In this document: positions 1 through 5,109 of the stretch, one piece after another
Layout: every line of letters begins with the position of its first letter
Numbering within the stretch: the stretch's first letter is position 1
Assembly (NCBI RefSeq): GCF_002479325.1
Contig: NZ_DLMO01000014.1
Coordinates: forward strand, 1-6,670
Direction: 5' to 3'
DNA length: 6,670 bases
From: Brevundimonas sp. UBA7534
Lineage (GTDB): Bacteria > Pseudomonadota > Alphaproteobacteria > Caulobacterales > Caulobacteraceae
Program-made: the position numbers and the translations under genes
Notes under the pieces: model-generated
Told to the model about the DNA's origin: nothing
The model's input: the letters and a program-made list of their open reading frames with translations, nothing else
Database searches by the model: none

Positions 1-17
1 CGACGCTCTTCCGATCT
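1..17 (+). other. Illumina TruSeq adapter remnant (sequencing artefact)
   Basis: The first 17 bases read CGACGCTCTTCCGATCT. This is identical to the 3' end of the standard Illumina TruSeq universal/read-1 adapter, where the genomic insert normally starts right after the final T. Genomic sequence therefore begins at base 18. The reading frame of the neighbouring minus-strand gene happens to stay open through these bases, but the residues they would encode are not biological. The match is seen directly; the adapter identity is established knowledge. Confidence 0.95.
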
Positions 18-992
18 GATGCTGTTGGCCGACAGCCGGCGCAGCGCCAGGTAGGTGTCGAAGTCGTCCGAAGACATTTCCACCGCAATCCGCTGGCCGG
101 CCGTCCCCGTGAAACGGTAGAGGTCGGCGCGCTGGCCGTCGTCGTTCTGGCCGCTATCGTCGTCCAGCGTCCCCTCGACCTCGTCCCCGACGGCGAGGGG
201 CTTGGATGGCGGCGGCGGCGGTGCGGCCTCCAGTCCGACGACATAGGCGCCTTCGCCTTCGCTCAGCGAGGTCGCGCGGATGACGTAGTCGCCGGCGTCT
301 GGCGCGACGAAGACCAGGCGCGAGTTCAATCCCCCGCCCGGCGCGTCGTCGTTCTGCGCCAGTTCCTCGAAATCCGGGCCGTTCATGCGCCCGACGCGGA
401 CCACCGGATCGAAGGCGTCGGACTCCAGCGTCACCACCAGTCTCTCGCCGGCGGCCGCGCGAAAGACGAAGGCGTCATAACGCCCGCCGTCTTCCAGTTC
501 CGGGTCACGGTCGCCCAAGCTGCCGTCCAGGGTCTGACCCAGGCGGATAGCGGTCGGGCGCGGCGCGCGGGGTGGGCGCGGGCGTTCCCGCAGCGACAGA
601 CTGTAGTCGCCGCCTTCGAGCCCCGACAGCGTGCGCGCGCGCAGGATGTAGGTTCCGTCGGCTTCGGGCGTGAATCGCAGACGGGCGTTCGTGCCCTCTC
701 CAAGCCCGTCGTCATCTTCCGCAAGCGGCGCATCCTGGCCTTCCGCGCGGATCTCCAGATAGGCGTCGAAGTCGGCGGCGCGCAGCACGGCCTCCAACCG
801 CTGGCCGGCGCGGGCCTGGAAGCGGTAGTCGTCGAACCGATAGGCGTCGTCGGGAGCCGCGGGGTCGTCGGCGGTCAGGGCTGCATCGACGCTGGCGCCG
901 ATTCGCAGCGGATGCGCGTCCTGCGCCATCCCCGGCCCGGCTGCGCAAAGCAGGGCCAGGGCGCTGCAGGCGGCGATCGACGAACGCTTCAT
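18..992 (-). CDS. Secreted protein with tandem PPC-like beta-sandwich repeats, 3'-truncated
   Basis: An open frame of 325 codons runs from the ATG at 992 to the left edge with no stop, so the C-terminus is missing. The start is supported by a GGGAG element six bases upstream. Residues 1-23 form a Sec signal peptide (MKRS, then an Ala/Leu-rich core, likely cleaved after GMA at residue 23). Three similar units follow at roughly 28-134, 147-254 and 266 onward. Each has an opening Y/F-R-F strand (YRFQARAGQR, AFVFRAAAGER, LYRFTGTAGQR), then a D-F-D or A-F-D turn (DFDAYLE, AFDPVVR, DFDTYLA), an acidic D/N-D-D loop, and a closing G-D/T-Y strand (GTYILRA, GDYVIRA). This resembles the bacterial pre-peptidase C-terminal (PPC) domain, a calcium- or matrix-associated fold often found on exported peptidases. 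A proline linker (255-265) precedes the third unit. No catalytic domain is visible; one could lie beyond the edge. The gene is divergent from folD. The family call is by pattern and its role is unknown. Confidence 0.85.
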
Positions 993-1082
993 GGAGGTCT
1001 CCCTTTATGGACGGCGATCATAGACGCCGAACCCCGACGGCTGTAAATCGCGCCATCCTCATTTCCCAGCCCGGAGCCCGCC
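993..1082. promoter_or_regulatory. Divergent intergenic region between the PPC-repeat gene and folD
   Basis: These 90 bases separate two divergent start codons and must hold the promoters and ribosome sites for both. On the folD side GGAG (1073-1076) lies six bases before the ATG. On the other side GGGAG lies before the ATG at 992. A short inverted repeat, CGGCG (1012-1016) and CGCCG (1025-1029) with an 8-base loop, overlaps the candidate -10 of the minus-strand gene. The arms are short enough to arise by chance in GC-rich DNA. Confidence 0.5.
1017..1047 (-). promoter_or_regulatory. Candidate sigma70-type promoter for the PPC-repeat gene
   Basis: Read on the minus strand, TTTACA (1047-1042, one mismatch to TTGACA) is followed after 19 bases by TATGAT (1022-1017, one mismatch to TATAAT). 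Transcription would begin near 1010 and give a leader of roughly 18 bases before the ATG at 992. The spacer is longer than the usual 17, and alphaproteobacterial -10 elements are loosely conserved, so this is a suggestion from base matching only. Confidence 0.3.
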
Positions 1083-2006
1083 ATGTCGGCCCAGCCCTCG
1101 CGCGCGACCCTGATCGACGGAAAGGCCTTCTCCGCCAGCCTGGTGGAACGGGTGGCCGCCGCCTCAGCGCGTCTGGAGGCGGCGCATGGCGTCAAGCCGG
1201 GCCTGGCCGTCGTCATCGTCGGAGAGGATCCCGCCAGCCAGCTCTACGTCCGCAACAAGGGCGAGACCACGGTTCGCGCGGGAATGCGGTCCGACACCCA
1301 TCGGCTGGACGCGACCACATCCCAGGCCGACCTGCTGGCCCTGATCGCCGATCTGAACGCCGACGTCGGCATCCACGGCATCCTGGTTCAACTGCCCCTG
1401 CCCGCCCACATCGACGCCTCGGTCGTGCTGGACGCCATCGATCCGGACAAGGACGTTGACGGCTTCCACGTGGTCAACGCCGGCCGGCTGGCCGTCGGCC
1501 TGCCCGGCCTGGTGCCCTGCACGCCGCTGGGCTGCCTGATGATGCTGAAGGATCAACTGGGCGACCTGTCCGGCCTGAACGCCGTCATCATCGGCCGCTC
1601 CAACATCGTCGGCAAGCCGATGGCCCAACTGCTGCTGGGCGAAAGCTGCACCGTGACCATCGCCCATTCGCGCACCCGCGACCTGCCCGCCGTCTGTCGC
1701 GCCGCCGACATTCTGGTGGCCGCCGTGGGTCGTCCGGAGATGGTGCGTGGCGACTGGATCAAGCCGGGCGCGACCGTGATCGACGTGGGCATCAATCGCG
1801 TGCCCTCGCTGGATCCGGAAAAAGCGGCGGCCGGAAAGACCCGCGTGGTGGGCGACGTCGCCTTTCAGGAGGCGATCCAGGTCGCGGGTCGCATCACGCC
1901 CGTGCCCGGCGGCGTCGGGCCAATGACCATCGCTTGCCTGCTGGCCAACACCTATTCCGCCGCCTGTCGTTCGATCGGCGTGACGCCGGAGCCGTTGGAC
2001 GCTTGA
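1083..2006 (+). CDS. folD: Bifunctional methylenetetrahydrofolate dehydrogenase / methenyltetrahydrofolate cyclohydrolase FolD
   Basis: This cytosolic enzyme of one-carbon metabolism oxidises 5,10-methylene-THF with NADP+ to methenyl-THF, then hydrolyses it to 10-formyl-THF for purine and formyl-methionine synthesis. The 307-residue length is slightly above the family's usual 280-300. The N-terminal catalytic domain shows Y55-x3-K59 (YVRNK; the catalytic Lys), GILVQLPLP with Q103, and DKDVDGFH with D126. These correspond to E. coli Y50, K54, Q98 and D121. PCTP follows at 145-148. The Rossmann domain has GRSNIVGKPMA (171-181), whose Arg-Ser pair fits NADP specificity. The family signature PVPGGVGPMT lies at 273-282. 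All key residues are intact. The ATG at 1083 follows GGAG with a six-base spacer. Sixty bases separate the gene from lemA with no clear terminator, so read-through into the next cluster is possible. Confidence 0.98.
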   Translation: MSAQPSRATLIDGKAFSASLVERVAAASARLEAAHGVKPGLAVVIVGEDPASQLYVRNKGETTVRAGMRSDTHRLDATTSQADLLALIADLNADVGIHGILVQLPLPAHIDASVVLDAIDPDKDVDGFHVVNAGRLAVGLPGLVPCTPLGCLMMLKDQLGDLSGLNAVIIGRSNIVGKPMAQLLLGESCTVTIAHSRTRDLPAVCRAADILVAAVGRPEMVRGDWIKPGATVIDVGINRVPSLDPEKAAAGKTRVVGDVAFQEAIQVAGRITPVPGGVGPMTIACLLANTYSAACRSIGVTPEPLDA

Positions 2007-2066
2007 AGCGTTGCGGCTTCGCGCCGATATTCGTAGCGACGGCGCAATCGCCGACAGGGAGAGAAC

Positions 2067-2753
2067 ATGGTCCGCATCAATGCTCGCGCGCTGGCTCTGA
2101 CGGCCGCGCTGATGATCACGCCGGCGATGGCCGGCTGCGGCTACAACACCATTCCGACCGAGCAGGAGCGCGCAGAGGCCGCCTGGGCCGACGTGCAGAG
2201 CCAGTATCAGCGCCGCGCCGACCTGGTGCCTAACCTGGTCGCCACCGTCCAGGGCGCGGCCGTGCAGGAACGCACCACCCTGACGGAGGTGATCAACGCC
2301 CGCGCTCGCGCCACCTCGGTCAACATCTCCGCTGACGACCTGGACAACCCCCAGGCCTTCCAGCAGTACCAACAGGCTCAGGGCGAGCTCAGCGGCGCCC
2401 TGTCGCGTCTGCTGGTGACGGTCGAGGCCTACCCCCAGCTTCAGGCCAACCAGAATTTCCTGACGCTGCAATCGCAGCTGGAGGGCACGGAAAACCGCAT
2501 CGCCATCGCCCGGCGCGACTACAACGAGGCGGTCCGCACCTACAATACGACGCTGCGCACCTTCCCGAACGTGATCTGGGCCAAGACCCTGCACGCGGGC
2601 TCCAAGCCGATGCAGTTGTTCACCGCCACGGCCGAGGCGCAAAGCGCGCCGCAGGTGAACTTCAACCTCGGGGCCTCGCCGTCCAACGCCTCCGCCGCAC
2701 CGGGCGGAAACGCCGCGCCGGTGACGCCGGGCGCCACGCCGCCGGCCCAGTAA
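2067..2753 (+). CDS. lemA: LemA family protein, probable lipoprotein
   Basis: The 228-residue protein starts with a hydrophobic export signal ending in a lipobox-like M-A-G-C (21-24), so it is probably lipidated on C24; Met at the -3 position is acceptable but not the commonest choice. The LemA helical core spans about residues 32-172. Its hallmarks are YQRRADLVPNLV (47-58), a Gln-rich helix (94-110), and ENRIAIARRDYNEAVRTYNTTLRTFP in two parts (142-156 and 157-167). A low-complexity Ala/Pro/Gly/Ser tail (about 200-228) has no recognisable domain. LemA proteins are envelope-associated and usually sit beside TPM-domain genes, as here; their biochemical role is not settled. The start is supported by AGGGAGAG at 2056-2063. 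Only four bases separate the stop from the next start, suggesting an operon. The family is confident; function beyond the envelope is inference. Confidence 0.93.
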   Translation: MVRINARALALTAALMITPAMAGCGYNTIPTEQERAEAAWADVQSQYQRRADLVPNLVATVQGAAVQERTTLTEVINARARATSVNISADDLDNPQAFQQYQQAQGELSGALSRLLVTVEAYPQLQANQNFLTLQSQLEGTENRIAIARRDYNEAVRTYNTTLRTFPNVIWAKTLHAGSKPMQLFTATAEAQSAPQVNFNLGASPSNASAAPGGNAAPVTPGATPPAQ

Positions 2754-2757
2754 GCCG

Positions 2758-3621
2758 TTGGCGTTCGATCGGTCGGTGACGGCGTTCCAAGCTTCGCGTC
2801 CGCGATGGCGCGGTCTGACCTTGCTGCTGGCGGGGCTGGTCCTGCTCTGGCTGGCCGCCCTGCCGGCCGCGGCTCAGTCCAGGCTGGACTTTCCCGCCCT
2901 GACCGGGCGCGTGGTCGACCAGGCGAATCTGCTCAGTCCCCAGACCGAACAGGCCTTGAGCGAAAAGCTGGCGGCGCTCGAGACATCCAGCAGCGACCAG
3001 CTTGTCGTGGTGACTCTCAACAGCCTCCAGGGCCAGGAGATCGAGGACTACGGCTATCAGCTGGGCCGCGCCTGGGGCATCGGCCAGAAGGAAAACGACA
3101 ACGGCGCCCTGCTGATCGTCGCGCCGCACGAACGCAAGGTTCGCGTCGAGGTCGGCTACGGCCTTGAGCCCATCCTGACCGACGCCTTCTCTTCGCTGGT
3201 CATCCAGAACGACATCCTGCCGGCGTTCCGCGACGGCGACTTCGAGGGCGGCATCGTCAAGGGCGTCGACGCGCTGGTCGAGCAGATGTCGCTGGATCCC
3301 GCGGAGGCCCACGCACGCGCCGAGGCGGTCGCCCAGGACGCTAGCCGGGGCGAAAAGGCCTCGGCCATCGGCGGCCTGGTCGTCTTCGGCGTCATATTCC
3401 TGTTCATGCTGATCGCCACCGCCGCCTCGGCGCGGGGACGACGCCACCGCAAGAACGGCGTCGGACCGGTCCTGCTGTGGGCCTTGGCCGACATTCTCAG
3501 CCAGTCTGGACGCGGCGGCCGGGGCGGCGGTGGTTTCGGCGGCGGCGGCGGATTTGGAGGCGGCGGCTTCGGGGGCGGCGGCGGATCGTTCGGCGGCGGC
3601 GGCGCTTCGGGGGGATGGTGA
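2758..3621 (+). CDS. TPM-domain (YgcG-like) exported protein with glycine-rich C-terminus
   Basis: Residues 1-39 form a signal peptide: basic RPRWR, a hydrophobic stretch at 20-36, and likely cleavage after AAA. The TPM domain (TLP18.3/Psb32/MOLO-1 type) covers about 47-175, with GRVVDQANLL (50-59), QLVVVT (81-86), the NDNGALLIVAP turn-strand (113-123) and RVEVGYGLE (129-137). After a charged helical linker comes a membrane helix (about 203-223), then a basic RGRRHRK stop-transfer. The tail (251-287) is phenylalanine-punctuated polyglycine ending GGASGGW, as in many YgcG-type proteins. The predicted topology is a periplasmic TPM domain with a cytoplasmic glycine tail; this is inference. The start is uncertain: a TTG at 2758, four bases after lemA and without a Shine-Dalgarno, or a GTG at 2776. 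Both leave a workable signal peptide. Coupled translation from lemA would explain the weak start. The molecular function is not established. Confidence 0.9.
   Translation: MAFDRSVTAFQASRPRWRGLTLLLAGLVLLWLAALPAAAQSRLDFPALTGRVVDQANLLSPQTEQALSEKLAALETSSSDQLVVVTLNSLQGQEIEDYGYQLGRAWGIGQKENDNGALLIVAPHERKVRVEVGYGLEPILTDAFSSLVIQNDILPAFRDGDFEGGIVKGVDALVEQMSLDPAEAHARAEAVAQDASRGEKASAIGGLVVFGVIFLFMLIATAASARGRRHRKNGVGPVLLWALADILSQSGRGGRGGGGFGGGGGFGGGGFGGGGGSFGGGGASGGW
3508..3618 (+). repeat. GGC-rich low-complexity tract encoding the glycine tail
   Basis: This stretch is dominated by GGC/GGT/GGG/GGA codons with periodic TTC/TTT (Phe), encoding repeated F-G4/G5 units and ending in Gly-Gly-Trp just before the stop. 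Different glycine codons are mixed, so it is a protein-level repeat more than an exact DNA repeat. It is a likely site of slippage or assembly error. The last G-run (3610-3614) also serves as a plausible ribosome-binding tract for the next gene. Confidence 0.75.
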
Positions 3622-4295
3622 TGCGGATAACCCAGGACGACCAGGCACGGATCGCCCAGGCCATCGCCACGGCCGAATCCGCGACCTCGGGCGAAATCTT
3701 CTGTGTCGTCTCGCGACGCGTTTCCTCTTACGGCGACGTGGCCTTGGCCTGGGCGGCTGCGGCGGCGTTGATCCTGCCCGCCCTGTTGATCCCCTTTGGC
3801 TTCGACGGCGGCTGGCCCTTCGGCGGAGGCTGGGAGGCCGCGCACGATTCCGGCCTGACGGTCGGCCGCGCGCTGGGCGGCTATGTGCTGGTCCAGGCGG
3901 CCGTTTTCGCCGGCGTTCTGCTACTGAGCTTGATCCCGGTCATGCGCCGCTGGATGACGCCGCCGGCCCTGCGTCGGGCCCGCGTCCGCCGCGCCGCGCT
4001 GCAGCAGTTCCTGGCCCACGGCGTCCACGTCACACGTGAACGCACCGGCGTGCTGATCTTCGCCGCGCTGGACGATCATCAGGTCGAGCTTATCGCAGAC
4101 GAGGGCATCCACGCCCAGGTGGACCAAGGCGTCTGGGGCGACGCCGTCGCCGCCTTGACCGCCGAGATGAAGGCCGGACATCCCGCCGACGGGTTCGAAA
4201 CCGCCATCGCCCAATGCGGTCAGGTCCTGGCCCGGCATTTCCCGCCCCGCGCCGACAATCCCAACGAACTTCCAGACCATCTGGTTATCCTCTGA
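3621..4295 (+). CDS. TPM-domain membrane protein with two transmembrane helices
   Basis: The 224-residue protein begins at the ATG at 3621, which overlaps the previous stop as TGATG; a G-rich tract six bases upstream could act as ribosome site. An in-frame ATG at 3615 (adding Met-Val) sits too close to that tract and is less likely. Residues 3-31 (ITQDDQARIAQAI, then TSGEIFCVVS) match the first helix and strand of a TPM domain. Two hydrophobic helices follow (about 39-61 and 84-107), separated by a Gly/Trp-rich loop. The rest of the TPM fold then resumes: RAALQQFLAHGV (124-135), RERTGVLIFAALDDHQVELIAD (139-148 and 149-160), then GVWGDAVAALTAEMKAGHPADGFETAI in two parts (170-183 and 184-196). 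The domain is therefore split by a membrane hairpin, with both halves on the same side of the membrane. It is very probably co-translated with the upstream TPM gene and acts in the same envelope module. Function is unknown. Confidence 0.88.
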   Translation: MRITQDDQARIAQAIATAESATSGEIFCVVSRRVSSYGDVALAWAAAAALILPALLIPFGFDGGWPFGGGWEAAHDSGLTVGRALGGYVLVQAAVFAGVLLLSLIPVMRRWMTPPALRRARVRRAALQQFLAHGVHVTRERTGVLIFAALDDHQVELIADEGIHAQVDQGVWGDAVAALTAEMKAGHPADGFETAIAQCGQVLARHFPPRADNPNELPDHLVIL

Positions 4296-4371
4296 GCGTC
4301 GCATCGAGGTCGCATTCGCGCGCGAAAAGGCTTAGCCCGGCGTCCCGCTTCGGATTCGTTTCGCCAACTCC
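4296..4371. promoter_or_regulatory. Short intergenic region before the EEP hydrolase gene
   Basis: The 76 bases contain no hairpin followed by a T-run, so no intrinsic terminator closes the TPM operon here. They hold a perfect 12-base palindrome TTCGCGCGCGAA (4315-4326) and a GATTC site (4353-4357). No Shine-Dalgarno is visible before the ATG at 4372. I see no convincing -35/-10 pair. Whether the downstream gene has its own promoter or is read from the TPM operon cannot be decided from sequence. Confidence 0.4.
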
Positions 4372-5109
4372 ATGCCTCGCCTCCTGACCTACAACGTCCA
4401 CCGCTGCGTCGGCACCGACAAGCGGCTCGACATCGACCGCATCGTCGCCGTGATCGGCGAGCACGAGCCGGACGTCGTCTGCCTTCAGGAACTGGATGTC
4501 GGCCGTCTGCGCACCGGTCATGTCGACCAGGCCCAGACCATCGCCGACAAGCTGGCCATGACCTCCCGCTTCCATCCGGCCATGCGGGTAGGGGCCGAAC
4601 TGTACGGCGACGCCATCCTGACGCCCCACCCGGAGCGGTTGGTGCGGGCCGCGGCGCTGCCCACCGTCGCCGGCATCCCGGGTCTGGAGCCGCGCGGCGC
4701 CATCTGGTCGCAGATCGACGTCGGCGGCGGCACGATCAACGTCCTCAACACCCATCTGGGGCTGGTTCCACGCGAGCAGAGGCTTCAGGCCGCGGCCCTG
4801 GCGGGCGCGGGTTGGCTGGGCGCCTGTCAGGGGCCAACCCTGCTGGCGGGCGACTTCAACGCCACCTCCATCACCCGCCCCTATCAGATCCTGGCCCGCA
4901 ACCTTCAGGATTGCCAGCGGCAGCTGAAGCTGAAGCCGTCGGTCAAGACCTTTCCGTCGGGCTTTCCGGCGATCCGCATCGACCACTGTTTCGTCAGCCC
5001 CGAGATCCGGGTCACATCGGTCAGATCAGCCTTTTCGCCCTTGGCCCGCGTGGCCTCGGATCACCTGCCCCTGGTGATCGATTTCGAGGTCCTTCAGCCC
5101 GGCGACTGA
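4372..5109 (+). CDS. Endonuclease/exonuclease/phosphatase (EEP) superfamily hydrolase, YbhP-like
   Basis: This metal-dependent phosphodiesterase-fold protein of 245 residues has no signal peptide or membrane helix, so it is probably cytosolic. The EEP motifs appear in order: TYNVH with N8, VVCLQELD with the metal ligand E40, YGDAILTPHP (78-87; the family more often has G-N-A here), NTHLG with H128, GDFNAT with D161 and N163, IDHCFVS with D204, and SDHLPLV with the catalytic D230-H231 pair. All core residues are present, so it should be active. The substrate cannot be told from sequence: relatives act on DNA, phosphoinositides, sphingomyelin or other phosphodiesters. E. coli YbhP belongs to this type and is encoded beside the cardiolipin synthase clsB, which parallels the PLD-like neighbour here. 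The start is chosen by elimination: an in-frame TAG lies at 4333-4335 and there is no other start codon between. There is no Shine-Dalgarno, which is common in this bacterial group. The 3' end overlaps the opposing gene by 16 bases. Confidence 0.9.
   Translation: MPRLLTYNVHRCVGTDKRLDIDRIVAVIGEHEPDVVCLQELDVGRLRTGHVDQAQTIADKLAMTSRFHPAMRVGAELYGDAILTPHPERLVRAAALPTVAGIPGLEPRGAIWSQIDVGGGTINVLNTHLGLVPREQRLQAAALAGAGWLGACQGPTLLAGDFNATSITRPYQILARNLQDCQRQLKLKPSVKTFPSGFPAIRIDHCFVSPEIRVTSVRSAFSPLARVASDHLPLVIDFEVLQPGD

Noticed and set aside
2005..2020. GAAGC/GCTTC hairpin at the folD stop as a terminator
   Set aside because: The stem is only five base pairs with a six-base loop, and no T-run follows. It does not meet the pattern of an intrinsic terminator.
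2040..2053. CGGCG-CAAT-CGCCG hairpin before the lemA ribosome site
   Set aside because: Five-pair GC stems like this arise by chance in such DNA. It leaves the ribosome site free, and nothing else suggests a regulatory RNA.
1164..2642. 492-codon minus-strand open frame across folD and lemA
   Set aside because: It lies antisense to two clearly recognisable genes and its translation is low-complexity Gly/Arg/Asp/His/Gln-rich with no domain. Long antisense frames are expected in DNA with G/C-rich third positions.
2662..3845. Minus-strand frames rich in Ala or polyproline opposite the TPM genes
   Set aside because: The polyproline is the reverse reading of the glycine tail, and the rest mirrors the TPM coding sequence. 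No start site or domain supports them.
4285..4986. 233-codon minus-strand frame opposite the EEP gene
   Set aside because: It is antisense to a gene with a full set of catalytic motifs, and its composition is that of a shadow frame.
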